Positions 36,442 through 46,235 of a stretch of DNA of 64,000 nucleotides are shown here, piece by piece. A program made the translations under genes and the position numbers. The notes below the pieces were generated by a model. That model searched no databases. It was not told where the DNA came from and saw only the letters and a program-made list of their open reading frames with translations. The DNA is from Labilibaculum sp. K2S (GTDB lineage Bacteria; Bacteroidota; Bacteroidia; Bacteroidales; Marinifilaceae), in NCBI RefSeq assembly GCF_030372765.1, contig NZ_JAUCMW010000013.1:1-64000 (forward strand). Direction: 5' to 3'. Within the stretch, counting starts at the first letter, position 1, and the number at the start of each line of letters is the position of its first letter.

Positions 36442-37017
36442 ATGGCAAGAAAGACACCAGAGATTAATTCTAGTTCGATGGCCGATATTGCATTCTTGTT
36501 GTTAATTTTCTTCTTGGTTTCGACTACTATGGACATTGATACAGGTATCTATAAAAAGTTACCTCCAATTCCAGAGGAAGAGGAAATAGACGCACCAAAG
36601 GTTAAACAACGTAATGTTTTAGCTATTTTGGTTAACCGCAACGATGACTTATTGGTTAATGGAGAAGTTCTTAGTATTTCGCAATTGCGCGAAAAAACAA
36701 AAGAATTTATCTTGAACCCGCTAAATAGTGCAGATTTACCTGAAAAAAAACTTACTACAATTCCGTATTTTGGAGATGTAATGGTTTCAAAAGGTTTGGT
36801 TTCTTTGCAAAATGACCGCGGAACTAGTTACGAAATGTACATTAAAGTACAGGACGAACTTGCTGCAGCATCTCGTGAATTAAAAGATGAGAAAGCAATG
36901 CAGAAGTGGAACATGAAATATGAAGATTTGGACGAAGATCAGCAGAATGCTGTAAGAGATTATGTTCCAATGCAGATTTCTGAAGCTGAACCTAAAAATG
37001 TGGGAGGAAAAAAATAA
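36442..37017 (+). CDS. exbD: ExbD/TolR-family biopolymer transport protein (first copy)
   Basis: The 191-aa product has the ExbD hallmark: a short basic N-terminus, then one membrane helix with the proton-carrying Asp (SSMADIAFLLLIFFLVSTTM, Asp at about 15). A periplasmic domain follows. It is longer than E. coli ExbD (141 aa), with an insert before the C-terminal lobe. Its stop overlaps the start of the second exbD-like gene by one base, so the two are translationally coupled and may form a heterodimer around the ExbB pentamer. Confidence 0.9.
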   Translation: MARKTPEINSSSMADIAFLLLIFFLVSTTMDIDTGIYKKLPPIPEEEEIDAPKVKQRNVLAILVNRNDDLLVNGEVLSISQLREKTKEFILNPLNSADLPEKKLTTIPYFGDVMVSKGLVSLQNDRGTSYEMYIKVQDELAAASRELKDEKAMQKWNMKYEDLDEDQQNAVRDYVPMQISEAEPKNVGGKK

Positions 37018-37484
37018 TGGGAAAATTTAAAAAAGGTGGTTCTAAGGAGCTTCCGGAAATTTCAACAGCCTCTCTTCCTGATATCGTATTCATGCTTTTA
37101 TTTTTCTTCATGGTTAGTACAACCATGCGTGAAGTGGAACTGAATGTTGATGTAATGGTTCCAAGTGCAAAGGAAATCGTAAAATTGGAAAAAAAGGATC
37201 TAGTTAGTAACATCTATGTAGGTATTCCAATGAGAAAATTTGCAAAAACGATGGGTACTGAACCACAAATTCAATTGAACGATCAGTTTTCTACGGTTGA
37301 TGATATTCAAGCTTTTATTGCTGCTGAAAGAGAAGCAAGAAAAGAGGAATTACGAAACAAGTTAACTACTTCTCTTAAAGTTGATCAATATACCAAGATG
37401 GGTATTATTATTGACATTAAGCAAGAGCTTAGAAAAGCTAGTTCGTTAAAATTGAACTATTCTACACGTGAAACAGCGGAATAA
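37017..37484 (+). CDS. exbD: ExbD/TolR-family biopolymer transport protein (second copy)
   Basis: The 155-aa product has a basic N-terminus (MGKFKKGGSKELPEIST), one membrane helix with the conserved Asp (SLPDIVFMLLFFFMVSTTM) and a periplasmic domain. It differs enough from the preceding ExbD to be a distinct partner. It is the last gene of the exbB operon and is followed by a strong intrinsic terminator. Two ExbD-type subunits in one operon are usual in this phylum. Confidence 0.9.
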   Translation: MGKFKKGGSKELPEISTASLPDIVFMLLFFFMVSTTMREVELNVDVMVPSAKEIVKLEKKDLVSNIYVGIPMRKFAKTMGTEPQIQLNDQFSTVDDIQAFIAAEREARKEELRNKLTTSLKVDQYTKMGIIIDIKQELRKASSLKLNYSTRETAE

Positions 37485-37506
37485 TATTCCAAGTTAAACA
37501 TATTAA

Positions 37507-37537
37507 AAAGGAGTCCATTTGGACTCCTTTTTTTTCT
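37507..37537 (+). terminator. Intrinsic terminator of the exbB-exbD operon
   Basis: AAAGGAGTCC (37507-37516) pairs perfectly with GGACTCCTTT (37521-37530), loop ATTT, then a T-run. Confidence 0.92.
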
Positions 37538-37680
37538 AAAATTTTTATTGTTGTTCCATCCTGAAAAGAGTCTTTTTTAAGTCAATGCGTTTCGTAAAAA
37601 CTTTTGACGCGATTTAGTTGAAAAGGATAATTGTTTGAGGATGTGTTGATTTTGGATTGTACCCGATGAAATAAAATACA

Positions 37681-37716
37681 AAAGCCAATCAATAATTATT
37701 GATCGGCTTTTTTTTG
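37681..37716 (-). terminator. Terminator of the tRNA-Arg gene (bidirectional shape)
   Basis: AAAGCC and ATCAATAA pair with TTATTGAT and GGCTTT across a near-palindrome directly after the tRNA 3' end. T-runs occur on both strands. The other part of 37538-37680 shows nothing that I can support. Confidence 0.7.
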
Positions 37717-37790
37717 TGACCCGTGGCGGACTCAAACCGCCGACCTTCAGAACCGGAATCTGACGTTCTATTCAACTGAACTAACGAGCC
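37717..37790 (-). tRNA. tRNA-Arg (anticodon CCG)
   Basis: Read on the minus strand, a 74-nt cloverleaf is complete. The acceptor stem is GGCTCGT with ACGGGTC, and the D arm GTTC/GAAC. The anticodon arm TCAGA-TTCCGGT-TCTGA has anticodon CCG. The T arm is GGCGG-TTTGAGT-CCGCC, and the discriminator is A. CCA is not encoded. It reads the rare codon CGG. Confidence 0.93.
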
Positions 37791-38012
37791 AATTACGAGT
37801 GCAAATTTAGAAAAATATTTTGTTCTGCATCGCATCTAAATACATTCCTGTAAATAAATATAATTCATTGTTTTAAACTTACATGCCTAAACCATTAGAA
37901 TCCATATATTAATAAAATTATACTTCCTTCTTAAACTCGGTAAATATTTATAAACTTTTGCTAATTTTGCGCTTTGAAACGCAATAAATAACCATATTTT
38001 ATCAACATTACC

Positions 38013-40775
38013 ATGGAGTACAACTTTAAAGAAATAGAACAAAAGTGGCAGAAGTATTGGACTGAAGAGAAAACCTACAAAGTTGAAGTGAATTCTGAAA
38101 AGCCCAAATTTTATGTGCTCGATATGTTTCCATATCCTTCAGGGGCTGGTTTGCATGTTGGTCATCCACTTGGATATATTGCTTCGGATATATATTCCCG
38201 CTATAAAACTTTAAAGGGTTTTAATGTGCTTCATCCAATGGGATATGATGCCTATGGTTTGCCTGCAGAGCAATATGCGATCCAAACAGGACAGCATCCT
38301 GCTATTACAACAGAAACAAATATTACCAGATATCGTCAGCAATTAAATAAAATTGGCTTTTCATACGATTGGGATCGTGAAGTTCGTACTTGCGAGCCTG
38401 AGTATTATAAGTGGACTCAATGGGCATTTATTCAAATGTTCAATCACTATTTCGATATCGATTCACAAAAAGCAGAATCAATTGAGTCTTTAGTTACACA
38501 ATTTGAGCTTTCAGGAAATGGAAAAGTGAATGCTGCCTGTTCAGAAACAGAAGTGTTTACTGCCGATGAGTGGAAAGCTTTTTCTGATATCGAAAAACAA
38601 ACTGTTCTTTTAAACTACCGATTGGCATATTTAGCCGATACCATGGTAAACTGGTGTCCTAAATTAGGAACCGTTTTAGCGAATGATGAAGTGAAAGATG
38701 GTGCTTCGGTTCGCGGAGGACACCCTGTTGACCAAAAGAAAATGCGTCAATGGTCATTGCGTGTTTCTGCCTATGCAAAACGTTTATTGGATGGTCTGGA
38801 TAATTTGGAATGGACTGATTCTTTAAAAGAGATTCAAAAAAACTGGATTGGGCGTTCTGTTGGTGCTGAAGTTAATTTTGGAGTGAAAGGTTCTGACCTT
38901 AAAATGGAAATTTTCACTACTCGTCCTGACACTATTTTCGGTGTTACTTTTATGGTGTTAGCGCCGGAAAGTGATTTGGTGAAGGAATTAACGACTCCGG
39001 ATTGTCAGGCAAATATTGATGCTTATATCGAGGCAACCAGCAAAAGAACAGAAAGAGAGCGTTTAGCCGATGTTAAAACGGTAAGTGGTGCATTTACAGG
39101 TGCCTATGTCATTCATCCCTTTACAGGGGAGGAAATACCTGTTTGGATAAGTGATTATGTGCTTGCCGGATATGGAACAGGTGCAATTATGGCGGTTCCC
39201 GCTCACGATAGCCGCGATTACGCTTTTGCAAAACATTTCGATTTGCCAATTGTTCAGGTTGTATCAGGTGGTGATATTTCTGAGGAATCTTACGATGCCA
39301 AAGAAGGACAATCAATGAACTCTGATTTTTTGAACGGATTGGATGTAAAAGATGCGATTGTGAAAGCAAATGAGGAAGTTGAAGCCAGAGGTTTAGGAAA
39401 GAAAAAAATTAATTACAGATTGAGAGATGCAATTTTCTCACGTCAAAGATATTGGGGAGAACCTTTTCCTGTTTATTTTAAAGACGGAATGCCTCAAATG
39501 ATGGATTTGGACAAGTTGCCTTTAGAATTGCCTGAGATTGATAAATACTTGCCAACAGAGAGCGGAGAACCACCTTTAGGACGAGCAAAAGATTGGATTA
39601 CTGAAGATGGATATCCCATCGAATTGAATACAATGCCTGGTTTTGCAGGGTCATCTGCTTACTATTTGCGATATATGGATCCTCGTAACAATGATTCATT
39701 GGTTTCTGCCGAAGCAAATGAATACTGGCAAGATGTTGATTTGTATATTGGTGGAACAGAGCATGCTACCGGTCATTTGATCTATTCTCGTTTTTGGAAT
39801 AAATTCCTTTTTGATATCAATGAAGTATGCAAGGATGAACCTTTCAGGAAATTGATTAATCAGGGAATGATTCAGGGACGATCGAATTTTGTTTATCGGG
39901 ATAAGAAATCCAATAAATATGTTTCTCTCGGATTAATAGAAGAATACGATACAACGGCAATTCATGTTGATGTGAATATTGTGAAAAATGATGTTCTTGA
40001 TTTGGAAGCCTTTAAAAACTGGATGCCTGAATATAAGAATGCTGAATTCATTTTAGAAGATGGAAAATACCATTGTGGCTGGGCTGTTGAAAAAATGTCT
40101 AAGTCCATGTTTAATGTGGTAAACCCTGATGTAATTGTTGAAGAATACGGAGCTGATACTTTACGTTTATATGAAATGTTTTTGGGACCGTTGGAAGCGC
40201 ATAAACCATGGGATACAAACGGAATAGATGGAGTTCATAAATTTCTGAAAAAATTGTGGCGGTTGTTTCATAATGAAGCAGGTGAATTTGAATTGACAGG
40301 CAGTGAGCCTGCACAAGACGAATTAAAGGTTCTTCACAAAACCATTAAGAAAATACAGGATGATATTGAGCGTTTTTCATTCAATACCTCAGTTTCAGCT
40401 TTCATGATATGTGTGAATGAATTGTATGCTTTAAGGTGTAACAATAAAGCCGTTCTTGAAAATCTTTTGGTTATTCTTGCTCCTTTCGCACCTCATATTG
40501 CTGAAGAATTATGGGCTTTATGTGGTAATGCAACAAGTATAACGAGGGCTGATTTTCCGGAATTCAACGAAAGTTTTGTTCAGGAAAATAATCATAAATA
40601 TCCTGTCTCATTTAATGGTAAAATGAGATTTATACTGGAATTACCAGTAAATCTCAGCAGAGATGAAATTGAAAAGGAGGTTCTTTCTTTAGAAAAATCT
40701 CAAAAATGGATTGATGGAAAAACGCCAAAGAAAATTATTATCGTTCCTAATAAGATCATTAATATAGTAGTATAA
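38013..40775 (+). CDS. leuS: Leucyl-tRNA synthetase
   Basis: The 920-aa class I synthetase has the HIGH-type motif in [16 protein letters not shown] (residues 48-51) and KMSKS near residue 693. A CP1 editing domain (about 230-440, with [12 protein letters not shown] and [13 protein letters not shown]) lies between them. The C-terminal anticodon-binding domain ends in a short tail. The length exceeds the E. coli enzyme (860 aa) mainly through an insertion around residues 155-190, as in other Bacteroidota. It attaches leucine to tRNA-Leu. It is monocistronic with a strong terminator. Confidence 0.97.
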   Translation: MEYNFKEIEQKWQKYWTEEKTYKVEVNSEKPKFYVLDMFPYPSGAGLHVGHPLGYIASDIYSRYKTLKGFNVLHPMGYDAYGLPAEQYAIQTGQHPAITTETNITRYRQQLNKIGFSYDWDREVRTCEPEYYKWTQWAFIQMFNHYFDIDSQKAESIESLVTQFELSGNGKVNAACSETEVFTADEWKAFSDIEKQTVLLNYRLAYLADTMVNWCPKLGTVLANDEVKDGASVRGGHPVDQKKMRQWSLRVSAYAKRLLDGLDNLEWTDSLKEIQKNWIGRSVGAEVNFGVKGSDLKMEIFTTRPDTIFGVTFMVLAPESDLVKELTTPDCQANIDAYIEATSKRTERERLADVKTVSGAFTGAYVIHPFTGEEIPVWISDYVLAGYGTGAIMAVPAHDSRDYAFAKHFDLPIVQVVSGGDISEESYDAKEGQSMNSDFLNGLDVKDAIVKANEEVEARGLGKKKINYRLRDAIFSRQRYWGEPFPVYFKDGMPQMMDLDKLPLELPEIDKYLPTESGEPPLGRAKDWITEDGYPIELNTMPGFAGSSAYYLRYMDPRNNDSLVSAEANEYWQDVDLYIGGTEHATGHLIYSRFWNKFLFDINEVCKDEPFRKLINQGMIQGRSNFVYRDKKSNKYVSLGLIEEYDTTAIHVDVNIVKNDVLDLEAFKNWMPEYKNAEFILEDGKYHCGWAVEKMSKSMFNVVNPDVIVEEYGADTLRLYEMFLGPLEAHKPWDTNGIDGVHKFLKKLWRLFHNEAGEFELTGSEPAQDELKVLHKTIKKIQDDIERFSFNTSVSAFMICVNELYALRCNNKAVLENLLVILAPFAPHIAEELWALCGNATSITRADFPEFNESFVQENNHKYPVSFNGKMRFILELPVNLSRDEIEKEVLSLEKSQKWIDGKTPKKIIIVPNKIINIVV

Positions 40776-40799
40776 ATAAATTATTCAAATAAGTTCCAG

Positions 40800-40849
40800 G
40801 CTTTAAGCTTTGTTGACTATTTGACAACAAAACTTAAAGCTTTTTTTTT
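40800..40849 (+). terminator. Intrinsic terminator after leuS
   Basis: GCTTTAAG (40800-40807) pairs with CTTAAAGC (40833-40840), extended by TTTGTTG/CAACAAA, followed by nine T. It lies directly before the next gene. Confidence 0.92.
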
Positions 40850-40857
40850 AATACGAG

Positions 40858-41718
40858 ATGAAAATAAATTATTCTGAAATAAAATCTTTGGTAATTATTG
40901 CAATAGGAATGGCAATATATTGCTTTAGTTGGGCTGCCTTTTTAATCCCATCCGGTATAATCGGAGGAGGGGTTAGTGGTATAGGTGCGTTAATTTATTT
41001 TGCGAGCGCAAAAGCAATTCCTGTTGGTTATTCTTATTTTATTATTAATGCCTTTTTAATACTGATAGCTCTAAAAATATTGGGTAGTAAATTTGGTGTT
41101 AAAACAGTATTTGCAATTATTGTGGGGTCGGTATTACTTTCGGTTTTGCCGAAACTTATTCCTGAACCTTTAGTGAATGAGAAATTTATGGCTGCAATTA
41201 TTGGTGGTGCATTGGCAGGAGTTGGAGTTGGGATCACGATATCTCAAGGTGGTAGTTCAGGAGGGACTGATATTATCGCAATGATTATCAATAAATACAA
41301 AAATATCAGCCCTGGGCGTATTATATTGTATCTCGATATTTTTATCATTGCTTCATCTTATATCGTGTTTAAAGATGTACCTACTATTGTGTATGGTTAC
41401 GTAGTAATGTCTATTACAGCTTACGCTATTGATATGGTGATTTCCGGATCAAAACAATCTGCTCAGCTTTTTATTATTTCGACAGAGTTTGAGAAGATTG
41501 CCAATGAAATTACAGGAACTATGAACAGGGGAGTGTCTGTAATGGATGCAACAGGATGGTACTCAAAGGAAAATAAAAAAATATTGATGGTTGTGGTTCG
41601 AAAGCATGAAGCTCCATCAATATTTAAATTAGTAAAACAAATTGATGGAAATGCCTTTATATCAATGGGATCGGTAATGGGGGTTTATGGCTTAGGATTT
41701 GAGGAAATAAGAGGGTAG
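40858..41718 (+). CDS. YitT-family membrane protein (first of two)
   Basis: The 286-aa product has five to six membrane helices in the N-terminal two thirds, with the glycine-rich GGGVSGIGALIYF and the SQGGSSGGTDIIAMIINKYKN motif of YitT/DUF161 proteins. A cytoplasmic DUF2179 domain (about 205-280, SVMDATGWYSKENKKILMVV) follows. The function of the family is not firmly established; transport has been proposed. A second copy begins 5 bp downstream, so they form a two-gene operon. Confidence 0.88.
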   Translation: MKINYSEIKSLVIIAIGMAIYCFSWAAFLIPSGIIGGGVSGIGALIYFASAKAIPVGYSYFIINAFLILIALKILGSKFGVKTVFAIIVGSVLLSVLPKLIPEPLVNEKFMAAIIGGALAGVGVGITISQGGSSGGTDIIAMIINKYKNISPGRIILYLDIFIIASSYIVFKDVPTIVYGYVVMSITAYAIDMVISGSKQSAQLFIISTEFEKIANEITGTMNRGVSVMDATGWYSKENKKILMVVVRKHEAPSIFKLVKQIDGNAFISMGSVMGVYGLGFEEIRG

Positions 41719-41723
41719 TTATT

Positions 41724-42593
41724 ATGAGAAAAAGCAGTTCGATACGAATATCAAAATTTGATTTCCAATCATACCTAATCATCACAATAGGATTGTTGGT
41801 CGGTTCACTTGCGTGGACAGGATTCATTATTCCTGCAGAAATTGTAGGTTCTGGTGTTGGTGGTATTGCAACCATGATTTACTATGTAACAGGTTTTAAA
41901 GTTGGATATAGTGTTTTCCTGATTAACTCTGTTTTTCTACTTGTGGCGTTGCGCGTATTGGGTTTTGGTTTTGGTGTTAAAACCATTTATGGAATTACTG
42001 TTCTTTCCTTTTTTCTTTGGCTGTTTCAGTCTTTAATAACAGAACCTTTTGTTTCCGATCGGTTCATGTGTGCAATTATTGGAGGAATACTGGCCGGAGC
42101 CAGTGCAGGAATGATATTGTCACGTGGGGGGAGTACAGGGGGAACTGATATTTTGGCCATGATGATTAATAAGTATAGGAATTACAGTCCGGGACAATTG
42201 TTGCTTACCATTGATGTTGTCATTATTTCTTCTTCGTATTTATTAGAGCATTCCATCGAACAGGTTGTTTATGGATTTGTTACCATGGGAGTAAGTGCCT
42301 ATTGTGTTGATATGATTATTGAGGGAAGCAAACAGTCTGTACAGATCTTTATTTTTACAAGAAAGCCTGATGAGATTAGAGAAGAGGTTGTTTATTCTCT
42401 TGATCAGGGAATAACAGTTCTTAGTGCAAAAGGAGGGTTTAGTGGGGAAGATGTTAAAGTATTGATGCTGTTGGCCAGGAAAAGAGAGTCTCAAACCATT
42501 TTAAATATGATTAAGATGGTGGATCCGGATGCGTTTATTTCTTTGGGGAGTGTAATGGGTGTTTACGGGAAGGGGTTCGATAAGATAAAATAG
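41724..42593 (+). CDS. YitT-family membrane protein (second of two)
   Basis: The 289-aa product has the same architecture as its upstream neighbour: membrane helices with GSGVGGIATMIYYV and SRGGSTGGTDILAMMINKYR, then a DUF2179 domain (about 210-285, TVLSAKGGFSGEDVKVLMLL). The two are clearly paralogues from a tandem duplication but have diverged substantially, which argues for distinct or heteromeric roles. It is followed by about 100 bp and then an M23 peptidase gene. Confidence 0.88.
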   Translation: MRKSSSIRISKFDFQSYLIITIGLLVGSLAWTGFIIPAEIVGSGVGGIATMIYYVTGFKVGYSVFLINSVFLLVALRVLGFGFGVKTIYGITVLSFFLWLFQSLITEPFVSDRFMCAIIGGILAGASAGMILSRGGSTGGTDILAMMINKYRNYSPGQLLLTIDVVIISSSYLLEHSIEQVVYGFVTMGVSAYCVDMIIEGSKQSVQIFIFTRKPDEIREEVVYSLDQGITVLSAKGGFSGEDVKVLMLLARKRESQTILNMIKMVDPDAFISLGSVMGVYGKGFDKIK

Positions 42594-42695
42594 AAATTTC
42601 TTAAAAAAGCTTAAAACGTTGTGAATATGGCGAAATCTATTGTTGAGGTATGATAATAGTAATACCTTTAGGCTTCTTAAAAATTGATTTCCAAT

Positions 42696-43967
42696 ATGAA
42701 AAAATTCTTGAACTATAAGTTTCTATTAATTGCAGGTGCCGTTCTATTTGGTTTAATTGTGTTTAAATGGTATTCAAACGAAGAGTTAGTAGAGCAAATT
42801 GATCAGGAAGAAGTGGTAATTGACTCCACAGAGGTAGCACAGGTGCATTTAAAATATGGATTTCCCATTGAAGAATTTACTGTCGAAACTAATGAGGTAA
42901 AACGCAATCATAGCTTATCAACCATATTACGGCAATATGATATTAGTTTTGGTACTATTGATAATATAGCAAAGAAAGCAAAGAAGGTTTTTAATGTTAG
43001 AAGGATTAAGTCAGGACATGAGTATTCAGTTCTTTTCACTAAAGATAGTTTGAAAACACCGGAGTACTTTATTTATGAAAACACCCCCGTTGAATATATC
43101 GTTTTCGATTTGCGCGATACTCTAAATGTGTTTAGGGGTGAAAAGGAAATCATTAAACAAAGGAAGCAAATAAAAGGGAGTATTGAGTCGTCATTGTGGA
43201 ATGCAATGGTTGAAGCCAATTCTGATCCTTTATTATCTATTGAACTTTCTGATATTTATGCATGGACGATCGATTTTTTTGGCATAGGAAAAGGTGATCA
43301 ATTCAATATCATTTACGAAGAATCATTTGTTGATGAAAAACCAATACATCAAATAAAAGTAATCGCTGCGAATTTTGTACATCATAACTCGAATAATTAT
43401 GCCTTTGCCTTTGTTGAAGGTGATAAAGAAGGTTACTTTGATGAGGAGGGGAAAAGTCTGCAAAAAGCATTTTTAAAAGCTCCGTTGCGATATTCGCGAA
43501 TTAGCTCTAAGTTTTCTAATAACAGGTATCATCCTGTTTTGAAAAGGTATCGGGCTCATCATGGCGTTGATTATGCAGCGCCTACTGGTACACCTGTTCA
43601 CACAATTGGTGATGGTGTTATTACCAAAAGAGGATATCAGGCAAATGGTGGCGGAAACTATCTTACCATTAAGCACAATAGTGTTTACTCAACAACTTAT
43701 ATGCATCTTTCCCGGTTTGCTAAAAGAATGAATGCAGGGACTAGAGTTAAGCAGGGTGAAACCATCGGATATGTTGGAGCAACCGGTCTCGCAACCGGTC
43801 CTCATTTAGATTTTAGAGTTTATAAAAATGGAACTCCAATAAATCCATTGAATATGAAATCACCTCCTGTATCGCCTGTGAAAGAAGAAAATGAGCTTAG
43901 ATACAAACAGGAAATGGAAAAGTTGATGCAGGAATTAGGCCCGAAGGAAGTAATGACTTTAAAGTAA
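42696..43967 (+). CDS. M23-family cell-wall peptidase with altered metal motif
   Basis: The ATG at 42696 (MKKFLNYKF) is preferred over a TTG 12 bp upstream; it gives 423 aa. A single N-terminal membrane anchor (about 7-25) is followed by two periplasmic OapA/LysM-like or SH3-like regions (about 45-260) and an M23 domain (about 285-390). The domain has HHGVDYAAPTGTPV (His and Asp metal ligands) and YMHLS (catalytic His). The usual final HxH is HLD in ATGPHLDFRVY, so the third zinc ligand is Asp. The form is seen in other Bacteroidota proteins as I recall. It probably trims peptidoglycan at division or growth. Its end overlaps the convergent purN gene by 9 bp. Confidence 0.85.
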   Translation: MKKFLNYKFLLIAGAVLFGLIVFKWYSNEELVEQIDQEEVVIDSTEVAQVHLKYGFPIEEFTVETNEVKRNHSLSTILRQYDISFGTIDNIAKKAKKVFNVRRIKSGHEYSVLFTKDSLKTPEYFIYENTPVEYIVFDLRDTLNVFRGEKEIIKQRKQIKGSIESSLWNAMVEANSDPLLSIELSDIYAWTIDFFGIGKGDQFNIIYEESFVDEKPIHQIKVIAANFVHHNSNNYAFAFVEGDKEGYFDEEGKSLQKAFLKAPLRYSRISSKFSNNRYHPVLKRYRAHHGVDYAAPTGTPVHTIGDGVITKRGYQANGGGNYLTIKHNSVYSTTYMHLSRFAKRMNAGTRVKQGETIGYVGATGLATGPHLDFRVYKNGTPINPLNMKSPPVSPVKEENELRYKQEMEKLMQELGPKEVMTLK

Positions 43968-44519
43968 TTGCTCAATTATTTTTGGGAAGAATTCATGTTC
44001 AAGTTTATGAATTTTTTCAGCAACATCTTCCGCAGAATCATTTGGTGAAATACTGCATTTGGCTTGAAATATGATTTTTCCTTCATCGTATTTCTCATTT
44101 ACCATATGAATGGTAATGCCACTATTTGTCTCTTTATTTTCGACAACTGCCTGATGAACCTTCATGCCGTACATTCCTTTTCCACCATATTTTGGTAAAA
44201 GAGCAGGGTGAATATTGACAATAGAATTGGGATATTTACGCAGTAAATTAAGAGGAAGCAGCCAAAGAAATCCTGCTAAAACAACAAAATCGACCTTTTT
44301 TTCAACCAAAAAGTCAATTATTTTATCCGTTTCAGTAAATTCTGATCGGGAAAAAACTAAAGTTGGAATATTTAGGCTTCTTGCTCTGGAAAGTACAAAG
44401 GCATTGGCGTTGTTGGAAAGAATTGCCGAAATCTCGAATTCGGGTTTATCGCTAAAATACCTTGCGATATTTTCGGCATTACTCCCTGATCCAGAAGCAA
44501 ATATAGCTAGTCGTTTCAT
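43959..44519 (-). CDS. purN: Phosphoribosylglycinamide formyltransferase
   Basis: The 186-aa product has the GAR transformylase motifs. These are an N-terminal IFASGSGSNAENI phosphate loop, FVVLAGFLWLLP, the catalytic NIHPALLPKYGGKGMYG (Asn and His) and the Asp in HMVNEKYDEGKII. It transfers a formyl group from 10-formyl-THF to GAR in purine synthesis. The last codons overlap the end of the M23 peptidase gene on the other strand. It is a single-gene unit divergent from acpP, with about 200 bp between the starts. Confidence 0.95.
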   Translation of the reverse strand: MKRLAIFASGSGSNAENIARYFSDKPEFEISAILSNNANAFVLSRARSLNIPTLVFSRSEFTETDKIIDFLVEKKVDFVVLAGFLWLLPLNLLRKYPNSIVNIHPALLPKYGGKGMYGMKVHQAVVENKETNSGITIHMVNEKYDEGKIIFQAKCSISPNDSAEDVAEKIHKLEHEFFPKIIEQLL

Positions 44520-44720
44520 GTTGTGTTTTCAAATGTAACTAAAACACACAAATATATGCAAAAGGCATTTCGCAGTGAAATAATTTCGCAGAAAAGGAAA
44601 AAGAATTACCTTTGACCGCAACTTTGTGAAATAAATTTGAATTATTTAGAGTAAATTTATTTCTTTGCACAGTTGAAAATTAATTAGTTTAAATATTTAA
44701 TCACTTAAAATTTTAAAGTT

Positions 44721-44957
44721 ATGTCTGATATTGCATCTAGAGTAAAAGCTATCATAGTTGATAAGTTGGGTGTGGACGAAACTGAGGTAACACTTGAGGC
44801 TAGTTTCACTAACGATCTTGGAGCTGATTCATTGGATACAGTTGAGCTTATCATGGAATTCGAAAAAGAATTTAATATCGCTATTCCAGACGATCAAGCA
44901 GAAAACATTGGTACTGTAGGTGACGCTATTTCTTACATCGGAGAAAACGCTAAGTAA
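44721..44957 (+). CDS. acpP: Acyl carrier protein
   Basis: The 78-aa acidic protein carries the phosphopantetheine site [10 protein letters not shown] with Ser37, in the canonical four-helix ACP sequence ([20 protein letters not shown]). It carries growing acyl chains in fatty-acid synthesis. fabF follows after 21 bp and rnc after that, the standard acpP-fabF-rnc order of Bacteroidota. An upstream TACCTTTG at 44607-44614 fits a -7 box. Confidence 0.97.
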   Translation: MSDIASRVKAIIVDKLGVDETEVTLEASFTNDLGADSLDTVELIMEFEKEFNIAIPDDQAENIGTVGDAISYIGENAK

Positions 44958-44978
44958 TTATTAACCAGAACCTTTTTT

Positions 44979-46232
44979 ATGGAATTTAGAAGAGTAGTAG
45001 TGACTGGGCTCGGAACAATTAACCCAATTGGTAATTCTGTTGCTGAATATTGGGATAATTTGGAGAACGGAGTGGGTGGATCAGGATTGATTACTCATTT
45101 TGATGCTTCAAAGTTCAAAACTCAGTTTGCTTGCGAAGTTAAAAATTTCGAGCCTAATGATCATTTCGACCGCAAGGAAGTTAGAAAATTAGATTTGTAT
45201 GCTCAGTATGCTTTGGTTGCGGCCAAACAAGCTATTGAAGATTCAAATCTGGACCTTGAATCGGAGGATTTAACAAGGGCTGGAGTAATCTGGGGTTCTG
45301 GTATTGGCGGAATTAAAACTTTCTTAGATGAAGTAACAGGATATGCAAACGGGGATGGAACTCCTCGTTTCTCTCCTTTCTTCATTCCTAAGATGATTTC
45401 TGATATTGCCGCCGGTCATATTTCTATGAAATATGGATTCCAAGGACCTAATTATGGTACTGTTTCTGCATGCGCTTCGGCTTCACATGCAATGATTGAT
45501 GCAATGAATTACATTCGTTTGGGTAAAGCTAATATCTTTATTACAGGAGGTTCTGAGGCATCTATCAATGAAGCAGGTTTGGGTGGATTTAATTCTATGC
45601 AGGCATTATCTACAAACAACGAAGAGTATAAAACTGCATCTCGTCCGTTCTGTAATACCCGTGACGGTTTTGTTATGGGTGAGGGAAGTGGTTGCTTGAT
45701 TTTTGAAGAATACGAGCACGCCAAAAAACGAGGAGCAAAAATTTATGCCGAAATTGTTGGTGGTGGAATGTCTGGTGATGCTTATCACCTAACAGCAACT
45801 CATCCGGAAGGAAGAGGTGCTATTAACGCTATGAAAATGGCGCTAGAAGACGCTTGTCTTAAACCGGAAGAAATTGATTATATCAATGTTCATGGAACTT
45901 CAACACCAATAGGTGATATTCCTGAAACAAAAGCGGTTAAGACTGTGTTTGGCGATCATGCCTATAAATTGAACATTAGTGCTACAAAATCAATGACAGG
46001 TCACTTGCTGGGAGCAGCAGGAGCTGTTGAAGCTATTGCCTGTATTTTGGCAATAAACAATCAAACAGTTCCTCCTACAATTAACTTTAGTGAGCAGGAT
46101 CCAAACATTGATGAAAAACTAAATCTTACACTTCATAAAGCTCAAAAGCGCGAAATTCGTGCTGCCCTGAGTAATACATTTGGATTTGGTGGTCATAATG
46201 CTTCGGTTATTTTCAAATCATTCATTGAATAA
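44979..46232 (+). CDS. fabF: 3-oxoacyl-[ACP] synthase II
   Basis: The 417-aa thiolase-fold product has the catalytic Cys in VSACASASHAM (about residue 165), the first His in NVHGTSTPIGD and the second in KSMTGHLLGAAGAVEA. It also has NTFGFGGHNASVIF at the end. It extends acyl-ACP with malonyl-ACP and works with AcpP encoded just upstream. The rnc start (GTG) lies 3 bp after its stop, so the operon is tightly packed. Confidence 0.97.
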   Translation: MEFRRVVVTGLGTINPIGNSVAEYWDNLENGVGGSGLITHFDASKFKTQFACEVKNFEPNDHFDRKEVRKLDLYAQYALVAAKQAIEDSNLDLESEDLTRAGVIWGSGIGGIKTFLDEVTGYANGDGTPRFSPFFIPKMISDIAAGHISMKYGFQGPNYGTVSACASASHAMIDAMNYIRLGKANIFITGGSEASINEAGLGGFNSMQALSTNNEEYKTASRPFCNTRDGFVMGEGSGCLIFEEYEHAKKRGAKIYAEIVGGGMSGDAYHLTATHPEGRGAINAMKMALEDACLKPEEIDYINVHGTSTPIGDIPETKAVKTVFGDHAYKLNISATKSMTGHLLGAAGAVEAIACILAINNQTVPPTINFSEQDPNIDEKLNLTLHKAQKREIRAALSNTFGFGGHNASVIFKSFIE

Positions 46233-46235
46233 TTT

